DNA of 64,000 bases from Whitmania pigra (lineage: Eukaryota; Annelida; Clitellata; Hirudinida; Haemopidae), in the NCBI GenBank assembly GCA_021613335.1, contig JAJTWR010000365.1, positions 3,042,501 to 3,106,500 on the forward strand, given 5' to 3'. Position 1 is the stretch's first letter. Every line of letters begins with the position of its first letter. Positions 1 to 20,100 of this stretch are shown here, piece by piece. A program made the position numbers and the translations under genes. The notes under the pieces are model-generated. The model had not been told where the DNA came from and searched no databases. It saw only the letters and a program-made list of their open reading frames with translations.

Positions 1-8
1 AATAATCT

Positions 9-53
9 AATAATAATAATAATAATAATATCATAATAATAATAATAATAATA
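9..53. repeat. (AAT)n microsatellite
   Basis: An imperfect AAT trinucleotide run at the left edge, with one TATCAT-type interruption. No gene is visible around it. Confidence 0.9.
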
Positions 54-271
54 GCACGAACCATGTCACCAAGGACAAAACGCGCCCATTTCTCCTGTTT
101 AAAATGAAGTCATGGATCTGCACCGGTGATTTTGTTGTATTCGTTCAATTCATTCCAGTCGAAGCTTCTCCGGATTAGTTTCAGATGGTTGGATCTTCAA
201 ACGCATAATTGGACAATTATCTTCTGCGATTCAAGCGCTTGCTGCCCTCGCGAATTTGTGGTCGCACAACC

Positions 272-706
272 CTCCATCCATCCATCCTCCATCCATCCAT
301 CCATCCATCCATCCATCCATCCATCCATCAATCCATCAATCCATCCATCCATCCATCCATCCATCCATCCATCCATCCATCCATCCATCCATCCATCCAT
401 CCATCCATCCATCCATCCATCCATCCATCCCATCCATCCATCCATCCATCCATCCATCCATCCATCCATCCATCCATCCATCCATCCATCCATCCATCCA
501 TCCATCCATCCATCCATCCATCCATCCATCCATCCATCCATCCATCCATCCATCCATCCATCCATCCATCCATCCATCCATCCATCCATCCATCCATCCA
601 TCCATCATCCATCATCCATCCATCCATCCATCCATCCATCCATCCATCCATCCATCCATCCATCCATCCATCCATCCATCCATCCATCCATCCATCCATC
701 CATCAT
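272..706. repeat. (CATC)n tetranucleotide microsatellite, about 435 bp
   Basis: A nearly pure CATC array with a few interruptions (near 327-340, 428-432 and 604-616). Several frames stay open through it on both strands because the 4-bp unit read in threes gives a 4-residue repeat (Ile-His-Pro-Ser or Met-Asp-Gly-Trp). These open frames are artefacts of the repeat. Confidence 0.95.
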
Positions 707-2702
707 TCAATTCTGAAAGCTTGGATGGGTTTAATTTATTGCAGTAATGTTCTCTTAATGTGTTTCGTCGATACGTCAATTTCGTGTTTTTGGTTTAAGT
801 AGAATTGCTAATCAAACATAATTTTTTAATTATTATGCAAATAATAACATATGTATATGTATACATTCATTAATAATAACTTGTTTTATGTATGTATATA
901 TATATAAAATTTTTTGATTGTTAAACAAATAATATTTCTATAATTAAATGTAAACACAAAAAGTTTAAAATTTATTATCGTCTCGTGTTTCTTTCGAATG
1001 TCGAAATAAAGAAATAATGAGTTGAAAAGGAAGGAAATCTTCGTCAAATGAACCCATTGATGCTGAATCATCAACAATGAACGCTTACAAAAAATGAATA
1101 TTGTCACTGGTAACAAAACAGCAAAAAATATGGGTCTGGGTAAATATCTCTAGGTACCTTTCAAGTGACGTGTCTATGTTTCTTGCTCTTCAGTCTGAAG
1201 AAATGTTTGCTGAAAGATGAATTAATCAAGTGCTTTGTTTGCTTCAGCAGATGCTTCGAGGGGAGGAGTTTCTGATGATTTCGTTGTTCTTCTACAGTTT
1301 TGTAAGGTTTTGCAAATATTTTTGTGAACATTTTTTTTAATGTAAGCGTGATTAATATTATATGTTAAAATGTCATTTGATTTAATGAAAACACTTTATT
1401 TGTCCCTCGTATTCAGCTGTTAACGTGATTCTACCATGAATCATGATGATATTCATAAATTTCTGCGATGAATAATAATTGTTTTTTGAAAGCGAATAAA
1501 AATTACGTGAAAGAAATTCAATTGAGTGATGGCTCAATTTGCTGCCGAGGTTAAAACAAATGTCCTCAAATATTACTTAAAATTATTAAATATTAAGAGG
1601 TCAAAATGTATTTTTTTATTGTTTGGATTAATACTAAGGACGTACAACTTGAGGAGATGACAGGCATAGCTTGGGGAAGGAGGTAGGAGGTAGATATGTC
1701 CCTGGGCGCCAAGATACCGGGGGCGTCAAAATGAAGATTACAACGTTACATTCAGAAGAAGTGGAGAAGTGGGTAATAAATCGATCACAAGATTACGGCA
1801 GCAATCAGATTATACGTCAGTAATTCACTGTGGTGTTTAAATAACTGTACCCAACATAATAAATCTGGAGTCTAAATACGCTGTTAAGGGGTCGTCCATC
1901 AATGTCGGCCGCAAAAATTTGCCGATTTTTTACCTTCCTCTTGTCCGCAAATGTCCGCTTTTGGTGTACCCCCAGCCCCCAGTCGCCTCTTCCCCTTTAT
2001 TATTTGGCGGAGACATCTGCATTTTGTTTGGTCTTATAAGCAACTAGCGACTTTTGGACAAATAAATGCGGTTGCTGTTAGTATTAATTGTTATTAAACA
2101 CGTAGACAGCTACAAATTGAAATATGATTTTTGAAAGAACGTACGGAGATTAAAGTATTGGCCAGTGAAATATCAATTTCAGATTTTATCAATCTGTTGT
2201 TTTATAACTTTTGTACCAACATTAACATTGTTAATATAAAAAAAGCAAAAATCAAATAATCAAAAATTATGACCCATTTATTTGATGGAAGGAACGCTAA
2301 TAAACCTCCATTTTCTTGGAGCAAACAAAAGTCCTTTATCGCGTGGGCTGAAAGTGTAATTACCGTATTTTCACGTAAGTAACACGCAAACGAATATAAC
2401 TATGTAATAATATGATCGTATCACACCATATTAATTTTAAAAAAAATTAAATAATTTTGGTATATATTTTGAATGTGAGACAAAAGCTAATTCAAACAAC
2501 ATAAACGCAAATCTCCAGCTCAATAAATTATTTAAAACCATACAAACGTGACCATATCAATTATGAATAAATCTTAGATTGAGTGGTAAACATTGAAAAA
2601 CCTTTAAATAACTCAACATTGAAAAAACAGCCTGCATCCCAAGGAAATAAATGGGTCAATGCCCACGCATAGCATAATTAATTAATTCTCATAATGCGAG
2701 TG
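707..2702. other. AT-rich intergenic DNA
   Basis: No exon with matching splice sites was found. The stretch at about 1655-1735 is richer in G and C (CCCTGGGCGCC context). The stretch at 1886-2010 begins with a GGGGTCGTCCATCAATG motif and ends in CCCCCAGCCCCCAG; this resembles ends of dispersed repeats seen in many invertebrate genomes. The rest is featureless AT-rich sequence. Confidence 0.5.
1886..2010. repeat. degenerate dispersed-repeat fragment (tentative)
   Basis: A compositionally distinct block opens with GGGGTCGTCCATCAATG and continues with C-rich stretches, unlike the AT-rich surroundings. Similar GTCGTCCAT blocks are common at the ends of invertebrate DNA-transposon remnants. No terminal inverted repeat or target duplication could be paired here, so the class is not assigned. 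Confidence 0.3.
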
Positions 2703-2710
2703 TATAAATA
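2703..2710 (+). promoter_or_regulatory. TATA box of the peptide-precursor gene
   Basis: TATAAATA lies 60 bp upstream of the ATG at 2770. This leaves room for a transcription start about 30 bp downstream and a 5'UTR of about 35 nt. The position and quality match the TATA boxes of the secreted microexon genes at 53 and 58 kb. Confidence 0.6.
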
Positions 2711-2769
2711 CGCTATTTTAAAATTAATTTCCTCATCTTTTACGTTCAAAATTCGTTTGAGTTTCGAGC

Positions 2770-3201
2770 ATGAAGTCGGCATCGTTGTATCAATGCCTAT
2801 TCGTGTTGTATATCTTGAATGAGGCAAGACATACAAAAGGTAATGTTTATATATCACACCATCATAAATAAATAAAAGTTTTGAATTGTTAGTTTAATTA
2901 AAAACTTGGGCTTTTTATTTTTGCTGTTTTTAATCATTTTTTTGGCTGAATATATTTTATCCAATCAAAATGCTTTGAACACATCACCGATAAATTCTTA
3001 AATAAGTTTAAACTCTCGCAGTTGAGATGACCCTATATGCTTTTAGCCAAAAGTCAGGTGGACAAGGGCCAATTGGGCGGAAAGAAAAGATACTTTGAGG
3101 ATACGTCCGACTTTCCAGAGGAAAGTTTAATGCTAGAAAAGAGAGTCTTCACTGACATTTCCCAGCGATGCCAAAAGGAAAATTGCGAAATGATTGACTG
3201 A
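2770..3201 (+). CDS. small secreted precursor, candidate neuropeptide prohormone
   Basis: There are two exons, 2770-2839 and 3047-3201, joined in phase 1 (donor AAAG|GTAATG, acceptor CTTTTAG|CC), giving 74 residues and TGA at 3199-3201. The N-terminus has a hydrophobic stretch (CLFVLYIL, residues 9-16) consistent with a short signal peptide. The rest reads as a prohormone: a GGKKR site at residues 34-38, then an acidic spacer starting YFEDTSD, then an EKR site, then a last peptide VFTDISQRCQKENCEMID with two cysteines four residues apart. GKKR could also give an amidated upstream peptide. A TATA box lies 60 bp upstream. I recognise no named neuropeptide family. It could instead be another small secreted peptide. 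The gene model is good; the function is inferred from layout only. Confidence 0.65.
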
Positions 3202-4632
3202 TACAAATAGAAGTTCCTACTATCAATGCTTGCTAAAGCTCGCATGTATTTCTATCGGCAAATAACTTCATGTTGGAAATTTAAATATTAGTGGCCAAAT
3301 TGAATTATAAACTTACTTTGATATTTATAACATAACATGAATGGACTTTATGAATCTGCCCTTCCGTTGAAACTGCTTCCGTTCCTTAATTTGAAAAAAA
3401 AACTGAAAAAAATCAAAATCATCACTTAGTCATTGATGACTCGTCTTTCGTCAGCAGACACATATACATGTAACGTTTATTTATTTATTTATTTGATTAT
3501 AGTCCGTTGCATAACTGAGATGATTTGGACTTATATACATGTAACGCTAAAAGCCCAGTTTATAACGTAGCTGAAGTTAGCAGACAGTCAAATTTAATTT
3601 CAATTGCCAATTTTTAAATTATAATATTTGGAAACTATTTAAAAAATGTTCACATGTCAGTTGTATTAAAATTTTCAATTTTTAGAAATTATTTTTAATT
3701 GGTGGAATATTGTATGGTATTAATTGCATTGCATTGTATTTTTTTTCTTGTCATTCCGCCTTGGAGTGATCCCCAGAGTAGTTTCCCTCGTCTTAAATTT
3801 CATTGACATTTATCAGCGTTAAATTTGAGGTTTATTCACTTCATTCGCCACAATTTTTTAACAAAAAATTTCAAGAAAATTGGCTTCATTGGTGCCATGT
3901 CCCAAGGCAGGTTCCAGTTGTAATTATTAACTATTGATGACTTTCAAAAAGATCTAAATTCTGAAAACATAATTATAGATTATGAACATTTTAAATTATA
4001 ATTATTATTTATATTCTATTATTTTCTAAGGACTAAAGATTATTAATAACAAAATTTATTCAAAAATTGAAATAGAACAAAATTTAAGCATTTAAACTAT
4101 GAACTAGGGTTGATTTTGCACAAAACACTTCAGATTGCAGCACGAAAGTAATTGTTTAAAAGAATCAATTTAGTTTCACAAAGAGAAGTTGGAAACAGTT
4201 GGTCGATATTCAAATGCAGATATTTCTTTAAGAAAGTCTTCGATAAATAAATATTTTAAAACGTACTAATTCAATTAACAAACAGTCTAGTTAACATCTC
4301 GACCGCATAATAATCAAATCACACAATAAAGACTATCACATAATTATGTAGTGCTCTAATTCATTTCTTAAACCGAAAGATCTTTATTCAATGAGGACGG
4401 TTGAAATTGTCAAGACTGATCGGTCGGCCTTCGGTTATAGTAACTTTCGTTTGTTTTTAAAGTTAATAACGAATTGGTAGTAGAGATTAATTTATTAAAT
4501 TTAATCAAGCATGTTTAAATGTAAATAAATCAAAAGAAATCAATTAAATTATTTAGGAAACTTTCACTTTTAAAAGTTTATTTTTGTTGTCATTAGATAG
4601 GACTGGGTTTTCTCGACACCTGAGTTATTAAT
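3202..4632. other. AT-rich intergenic DNA
   Basis: The spacer between the peptide-precursor gene and PIGA. It includes a short TTTA run (about 3478-3493) but no exon with convincing splice sites. The PIGA promoter should lie in the right part of this stretch; no TATA box is evident there. Confidence 0.5.
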
Positions 4633-6596
4633 ATGAAGCACAACATTTGGTAAAGTTTGCTTTCAGTATTTGTGTGTTGTGTTTTTTTTTCTTTACTACA
4701 TTTGTGTTCCACTTTATTTGTTTTGGCCATTTGGAAGTTAAATGTTGACACTTAATGTTAAGGCAAAATCATTTAATGCCATAAATGATGATTCAAATAT
4801 TATTTTAGCATCACATGAAAATTGAAATATTTTGAGTTGTTTTCACTTTGTAACTTGCATATTGCAGCATGGTCTCTGATTTTTTCTATCCCAATATTGG
4901 AGGAGTTGAGAATCACATTTACCAGTTGTCCCAGTGTCTGCTTGACAGGGGTCACAAAGTGGTGGTTGCCACTCATGCTTATGGAGACAGAAGTGGTGTT
5001 CGGATTCTCTCCAATGGTCTTAAGGCAATAATTAACGCTCATATTATTATGCTACAAATTTTGATAGTGCATTTGTTGCATTAAGATTTTATTTGCTGTC
5101 AAGGAAATGCTAGTTTTAGAAAACTAGCTAATGATGATTTAATTATTATCAAACTAATGCTGGTTTTAATGCAAATTCTTTTGTAACCTTAGGTTTATTA
5201 CCTTCCAATCACTCCAGTTTACAATCAGTCCATCCTTCCAACCATATTCACAAACTTTCCTCTCATAAGAAACATCATCATCAGGGAACAAATTGACATC
5301 GTACATGGACATTCTGTTGGTTTCCTGTTGGAATTTTCAATCGATGAACAATATTTTAATTTATTATTGTCATAATTAATTTCATTTAATATAACTAATA
5401 ATTAAACAAATACTTACATAAACTCCAATAATAACCAACTGGTAAATAATGGTTAATAACAGTCATAGCACTTCAGGAGAATACCATACTTTTGATGACA
5501 AGAGGTTATCTTTAATCGTTTAGGCCTTCTCGACGATGTGCCACGAGTCGATGATCCAAGCTCGAGTCATGGACGTCAAAACGGTTTTCACCGATCACTC
5601 GCTCTTTGGCTTTGCAGACGCCAGTTCCATCCTCACCAACAAGGTACTACAGGTGTCGCTGGCAGGTGTCAATCACGTCATCTGCGTCTCTCATACCTGG
5701 TATTTGGATGGTTGCATTGAATTGCGAGCAACTTCATGATATGTTTAGTTTATAAAGATTATTAACTTTTAATATCAACATTTCAATCATTGCATGTCGT
5801 CAACAACAGCAAGGAGAACACAGTCTTAAGAGCTGAAATCAAACCCAGCCTTGTGTCTGTCATCCCGAATGCAGTCGATGCTTCTTCCTTTCTTCCGAAT
5901 CCTTCACTGAAGGATCCTAACAAGAGTTTGTTATGCAAAGTTGATTTGTTTAATTTAAAATAATATTTTTATAATTAACTGTTTTGCTGAGCATTTGTAA
6001 ATTGTTAATGTGGCATATTTGGCAATAGACAACAATAAATAATTATAAGTTAATAACTTATTGTCCATTTATAACTTAATGTCTATTTGTCATTTCTAAT
6101 ATTATTATTTTTTCATTAAATTTTTTCAAATTTGATATTTTTATAATCAATTTTATCACAATTCTAATGTTTTGAACTTAATTTTACAAATTAAGCATTT
6201 CCTTAATATTTACTCATTAATATTATTTAGAACTAATATTTATTATTTTTCAATAATAATAATTTCCAGTAATAATAACTACTATCTACAATAATTATTA
6301 AACTCATTACTTTTCATTCCTACAGTCACAATTGTCGTTTTCTGTCGACTTGTGTACAGGAAGGGAGCAGATTTATTGGGCGACATAATTCCGATGTTGT
6401 GCTCCGAACATAAAGACGTTCACTTTGTCATTGGTTGGTTTTGAGGAGCATTGTTTGGCACATGTCTTGATTGCAAGTTAACTCGATGTTAGCTCATGTT
6501 AAATGAACCATCATAATTTATTAGGTCCCTAACTCAAATTTTTATGTATCCCTGGACTATTTCACTTAGCCCACATAAACCACAACTTCATTTTGA

Positions 6597-6638
<42 letters not shown>

Positions 6639-8630
6639 TTTATTATCAAACTATTGCCGTGTGTTTTTCATTGATTTTTAAATTGCATGATCATTAGGAA
6701 TGCAAAGATGGTACTAGTACTAGTAATGGTAGCATGGGTTAAGATACTTTCTTAAATTACATAATTAATTAATAATAATAATTAATCCCAGGAGGTGATG
6801 GCCCCAAGCGAGTGTTGATCGAAGAAGTCAGAGAGAAGAACTGCCTCTACGACAGGGTCGAACTCCTCGGTACTGTCAGCCACTCGGATGCCAGAGATGT
6901 GAGGATAATTAATTATTTAATATTTTTATTATTCCTTGAAATACTCAAGTGGATGAGATTGTTCGAATGAAAATATTATTTATTATTATTATTGTCAACT
7001 TTTCAAATGAATTCTGCATTCGTAAGTATTTGGTAATATAAATTGAATCGAGTAATTTTAGTATTTATTAATTTCACAACAACATGTTGATTGTATTTTA
7101 TTGTATTTATTATTCTGTTTTTCAGGTTTTAACGAGAGGTAACATTTTCCTGAACACCTCACTAACTGAAGCCTTCTGTATTGCCATTGTAGAAGCTGCT
7201 TCATGTGGGTCGGTAATTTATTAATCGTGTCGGTTAATTGGTGTAACTAATTACTGCAACAATTAAAACGAATAGTAATATAATTACTTAATATTATTAA
7301 TTAACCTTAATGCAATTTGTTAATTAATTCAGACTTCAGATTGTGAGCACAAAAGTTGGAGGCATCCCAGAGGTGCTTCCTTCGCATCTCATCAGACTTG
7401 CAGAGCCAAGTGTATCCAGTGAGTTACTAATTTGCATATTATAATGACCTGCTTAACATAAGATAGTAAATGTGAGTTTTAATGTCTCTTCTGACATTAT
7501 TGATCTGCATTTCATAGCAAACAATTTACAATGATTGTAGTAGTAATAATAATTTAAATCTTTGTAGTTAGTTTATTAAGCTTAATATTCCATTTCCAGT
7601 TCACTTGCTGATTCACCTGTAATAACCGAATGACTTATTGAACACTTAAGCATCTCATTTCATTAAAGCTTTATCATCTCAGGCCTCGTGGAGCAGCTGA
7701 ATTGTGCCATTAAAGACAGAAGAGAGGGAAAAGTAGCAGACGAGTGGGAAACACACAAGGTCGTTTCCAAGCTCTATACTTGGCAGGATGTTGCCAGGAG
7801 AACAGAAATCGTGTACGATCACATATCCAAGGAATCAAAGTGTACGCTTCAGCAGAAGTTGAAAAAGTAAACAATTTTCATCACTGGTGGCAAATTTATT
7901 TCATATTTCATTGCAAATTTATTGATTTATTTATAGTTGGATAGTAAGTTATATTAATATCATTATTACTTTTATTATTATTAAGTTTTATCACTATTAA
8001 ATACATTTGTTTATAGTTGTTATTAAATATGACTATTTCCAAGCATTAAAGCTGAAATTAAATTTAAATTTGTTTGGAGTAAATTTAACATATTTTAAGC
8101 TTGTTATTATTACTGAAATTCTGAAAGTCCAAAAGATTTTAAATAAATTTCATTATATCAAACTTATGTAAGCTAGAATTTATTTATTTTTGGTTGGTTC
8201 TGTTTGGTCACTTGAATAATAATCCTTATTTCCTAATTATTACCTGGTAAGAAAATAACTTGGCAATTGTTTATCATAATTTATTAGATATGAAAATTGT
8301 GGTGCAGTCGCTGGAAAGCTTCAGATGTTGGTCTTCTTGATAAACTATTTGTTCTTTTTCTTTCTCGAATGGTTTTACCCGAGGAAGGTTAGCCGGACGT
8401 TTTTCCTTCAATCTGTAAAATTAATTATTTATATTCATCTGAATGAATTGCTACGTTGGACGTGTTGCTAAAGAAAGCAATGATCTCAATGATCAATTGA
8501 TATCCTGTGACTGTCTGTGTTTCAGAATATCGACATAGCTGTTGACTGTACAAAACTGAGAAGAACCAGCAATGATGATGATGACAGCTTTCAATCCTCA
8601 AATGGTCTTATCAGTCAGAACAAAATGTGA
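4633..8630 (+). CDS. PIGA: PIGA: phosphatidylinositol N-acetylglucosaminyltransferase catalytic subunit
   Basis: Twelve exons give a complete 453-residue protein: 4633-4649, 4868-5024, 5193-5315, 5524-5699, 5810-5925, 6326-6433, 6792-6898, 7126-7208, 7333-7418, 7683-7866, 8288-8387, 8526-8630. All junctions keep frame. The first coding exon is only 17 nt (MKHNI plus two bases). The intron after 5024 has a GC donor (AAG|GCAATA). Family hallmarks include [19 protein letters not shown] near the N-terminus, [18 protein letters not shown], the GT4-type EX7E motif EAFCIAIVE (about residues 283-291), [13 protein letters not shown], and a C-terminal membrane segment (about 396-413) before a short polar tail. 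PIGA transfers GlcNAc from UDP-GlcNAc to phosphatidylinositol on the cytosolic face of the ER, the first step of GPI-anchor synthesis. The length is close to that of vertebrate PIGA. One oddity is a Cys at the T-C-K-E-N junction where vertebrates have Ser. Confidence 0.95.
6598..6636. repeat. (ATT)n microsatellite in PIGA intron
   Basis: A pure ATT run inside the intron between PIGA exons 6 and 7. Confidence 0.9.
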
Positions 8631-10088
8631 TTTAAAAAAGTTGTTTTAAATTAATTCATTGCTAAAGTGGACAATATTATTGTTGTTATTATTATTATTA
8701 TCTTTTATTATCACTGTTATTATTATTGTTATTATTATTATTAATGTTATATTACGGTTATTAATGTTTTGACATTAATAATGCGATGGTGGTTGCGTTG
8801 CGTCAGTCATTCGCGCAAAGGCGAATAACTGCGCCTCAGAAATTCTTACGAACCCTTGCGACTTGAAGTAGAGAATTCTTTTTTAATGACCTCGATTAAT
8901 AAATTCAGGAGACTACTAAGAATCATAAAATGAAAACGTGATTAATTCACAAATCCCATGCTTAATAATTAGTCATGAAAATTTTCCAGTTGAAAGCGAT
9001 GAACTTGGCTCCTTGAACAGGTGTTGCGTAATAGAACCTTTTTCAACGTTAACTCAGTGTTACGTGAATCATTTGTTTAGATCCTGTGCTGCGTTCTAAG
9101 AGCAAAGTGTATATCTTGAAAAACAACTCTATTATCATTGCGGAGTTGAAACGGCCTCACATTCATTTACCGAAAAATATTATTCTTACAATTATGCTAT
9201 CATTTCTAAGATTGGTCGCTAATTACAGTTAAGGCCATTTTGGCGACGAGGATGTGCGTTTGTTCTTTGAGGAAGATATAAATAAAATATATGATCGTAC
9301 GTTGGATTTTTAAACCATATGAAATATGAAAATGTCTATTTAGTCCTTATTAGTACTGACTCGAGTCTTCGAGCTAGTGCAAAGCTCGGCAGGAATTTAC
9401 CCAGGCCTCGATGTATCGTAATCTGGTTGATGGAGGTCCATAAACCAGCGTACATCCCGGTCAAAACTTGCCCACTCAAACAAATGTTTTATTATCTTGA
9501 TGTGCTCGTTTGCCTATCATTGTCTGCACAATGCCTAAATCCGACACTGGTAAAAAGCTTATTGTGGGTCGAGGTTATAATGTTATTATGTCATTACGTC
9601 CTAAACGTCAAATCCCGACTTTGGGTCCGTGATTCATGTTTCTTCGAAATACTTTTAAAAGTGTGACTAAAATTACTTTTGAAACCAAATACTTTCTGAA
9701 AATGTTCTCAAGAAATTGTCACAGAATTCTTAGATACGTAAAACGAGATCTTGAATCTAAAGTGAAAAATTCATTTCGAAACTAGGCTTTCGTTTTTAAA
9801 AGTAATTAATATGCAGAATTATTTCAAAGTCCTGAAAGAAATGGACGGTTGACGCCCATTTGAAGATGATTTATAGACTGTTGTTTTGGGGCTTGCGGGA
9901 TATTTATAACCTGCATACATTCATATTAATGTGCAGAAGAAGTCTTGATGTCTTTGTTTGCTTCAGATCGGCTAGATAAGTTCTGATATATTCTCTTAGC
10001 TCCAGTCAGATTCTAAACCTTTAAAAGAGTTAGTAAAGCGTCGATAACATCGTCTTCATTTATTTTTCAATTTGTAAATAAATAAAAT
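8631..10088. other. PIGA 3' flank and intergenic region
   Basis: A TTA/TTG trinucleotide-rich stretch lies at 8679-8760. An AATAAA at about 8898-8903 may be the PIGA polyadenylation signal. The interval 8780-9900 is somewhat richer in G and C than its surroundings and has one 115-codon open frame (9319-9666). I see no recognisable domain and no flanking splice logic for it, so it is not called a gene. Confidence 0.4.
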
Positions 10089-17132
<7,044 letters not shown>

Positions 17133-20100
17133 TAACTCGTGCGATGCAAGCTTTCACTCTGCTCATTGGATTGCATGTTTTCTCACGCTTGGATTATTAT
17201 GCCATCCATCCATCCATCCATCCATAGATGATCGTTGTGTATCTCCATTTCACAAGACTCTGCTGCCAGTAGTTCGAGCGGCAAACATTGCTGCGAGGAT
17301 GCTATCGTCGACCTGCTGATGTGATGCAATAGTTACTCACTCGTTGTTACATCAACCTTCATCATCATCATCATCATCATGCTGATCTTTACTGCCTCTT
17401 GTTGTAACACGAGTCGTTCAATATTTCTGCTAGTTCACCGACTCTCGACGGACATTCTTTGAAGCGAGCACCTATTGGCAGAGTATTCTTAGATCCGAAA
17501 CAATGCTTCATAACCCTTCAAAATGGGGTTGAATTCTCATTAGACTGCCCCGATCAGCGTTTTGATTAGGGGTAATTTAAGGATTTACATACAGAAGCTC
17601 TTGAAGATTAGAATGCCTTGCTTCTAAGCTTAAAATTTTATACTGTCTCTGCTCACGAACCTGGTAAAAGTTTTTAATCTCCAAACTCTCTTTATAAACC
17701 TTGTCGTAATTTCTGTCCTTTTGCAGTTTGATATCAAGTTTAAAACATTCCATGTGCTTCCCGTGTTTTGATATTTAATCGGAATTTTTATTTAATTCTT
17801 TTTTCACTCCGCAGGGGCATTGGTGGAAAATTAAACATTTTGTAGACTGGAGCATTAGATGGGAACATTTAACTGAAAGTGGATATTTGGTTGTTTTAAG
17901 TTCAGCTGTTAGTTTGTTTCTGTGACAAATTGTGTTTCTGAGTGTAAAGATCGATGTGATATAAAACATGCATACGATTGTTCGAATGTTCGTCTTTGCT
18001 TCCATTTCATTTTACTTGGTGTTTGAGTTTTAAACTTCAATGTGAGATCTGCGTCAGTGACTAATTTGTGATTCGATTTCAATGTGGTGTCGTTGTGTTT
18101 TCTCTGGTTTTCTTTACTTTTTGTTTGCAAATTTCTTAAATGTTCCTGGCTAAAAATGTTGAAAATAAAAAACTTATTTGCTGTCTGTATTTCATTGCTT
18201 TTTGCTTTCTGAGTTCTCTGTTGCCTCAAATGTAGTCTTAAAACTTCAAATCATTTGAGAATTTCAAACCATTGGAATTCAAGGATTTCTAGTAAATGGT
18301 AGATAAATTGGTTTGCTTACCATAGCGGAAGTCTTAAATGCATAGTAACGGATTTCGAGTGAATTAACCAGAAAGGGGATTCTTAACGTATGCAACGAGT
18401 GATGTTGGCTTTGGGCCAACTTTTCATGTCTGCCATTCTCTCGTGCTTGAGCTGAGACGCCCTCGTTAAATCGATCAATGCGTGAGTGCTCATAAATATG
18501 TCATTTCGTTCGAGTCTGTTTTTGGGTAAATTTATGAGCTGGGGTAAGAAAATTTCTAGCAAATGGAAAAGTTCGACTAACATGCGAAGAATGTCGAAAA
18601 TATCCAGCGATGGGCATGTGGAATTCGAGCATTGCTGTTAAGTTATACGTATAGGAGCGTTTAGAGGTGAAATAGAGGTTGCAACAAAAATCCAAACAAT
18701 TAACGGCAGCTCTTCCTCCGCAAATAAACATTTTGGTGCCGCCAATTGCGAAACAACGAATTTTTCTCTCAAGATTCACTAATTTTAATTCAGTTGAACT
18801 GAATTAGAGTAGAATTTGAATTGAAAGACTTTGGAGAAAAGTTGATTTCATTAATTATTTGCTAAATTATGATTTACTAGTAATGTGCAGTCTAAGCGAG
18901 ATGAGTAGTTGCAATTTTAAAGCCATTTAAGACATTTCAGAATAATTTGGTTCAACTATCTCAAAGTGATACTCAACATGCTTTAAATAAATTTTAAATT
19001 ATAATCTATTCACCAGATGTCAGACCAATATCTGACTGATTCCATGATATCAGAAACTTTTTCCTAGACTAAACTTTTTACGTTTTGTGCTATTTTATTT
19101 GCTAATTATTTTACATGCTATTTTTTAGCATGTAATTTCCTATTTGATCCCTATTTGCCAATGTTGAATTCAAAATTTACCTTAAACCGCTGCAATATAT
19201 CACGGACCTGTGAACTGCATTTATTTTTAGCTGACTTTCAATTGGGGCCGTTAATCATTCTTTGATCGGAGCAGTTTTTTTTTACGAGCGGATTTTTCTA
19301 AGTTTCTGTGCTTAAATGCAATGTTAATGTTGAGAAAAATTGTTCCAGAATTATACATTTTCTCCAATATTTTCGTTGGTTTTATGAATGCATTTGTCAT
19401 GGAGGAGCTTTGACTTTTGGAATGTTAGCTGGGCCAGCGCAAAATTTGTATTTATTTATAATATTTTGTTATTGATGGTTATTTATTTTAGAAAATAGTC
19501 TATTAATCAATCGCGTAGTTTAGAATCAGATGATTAATTATCATTTTTTTAACGATAACTAACTTATATTATATTATCTTTGAAATGTTTTTATTTTCTC
19601 CTGTGATCTTAAATAGAGTTGATATATTAATGTAGCGATGTGAAAATTAAGAAATTCTCACGTTGCCGACATTTCACTATTTGTTACCATTTTGGTGTGG
19701 CAGACCTAAATTCTTTGTTTGAAAATTTTGCTAAAAAACCAAGAACAACCGATCAGTTTTGCACCTGTTTCTGTGTTTGAAGGTTGTCCAGAACTGAGGA
19801 ATTTTCAGATTTGATGAATCTTGCAATTGCTTTTCAAAATGTGTGGAAATATAGATAGATATTATATATAGATAGATATTAACACATAAAGTAGTTATCA
19901 AAAGTCAATTTACCAAATTTTAAGCGGCATTTATCGAGTATAATTAGTCAAAGTCAAATAACCTAACTAAAGTCTAACAAATCATCTTTATTGGCGACAG
20001 CTTTAGGTGATTACTTTTCGCAAAATTATATTTAAGCTTGCGATATTAAAACATTAAAGAGGTTGTTAGCTTCATAAAATTATAATATTTCAAATAAATT

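Noticed and set aside
126..802. Open frames of Ile-His-Pro-Ser or Met-Asp-Gly-Trp repeats
   Set aside because: They are forced by the CATC microsatellite, appear on both strands and in all frames, and have no supporting splice or start context.
9319..9666. 115-codon plus-strand open frame between PIGA and UBE2R
   Set aside because: No recognisable domain, no splice-site logic and no upstream or downstream partner exon.
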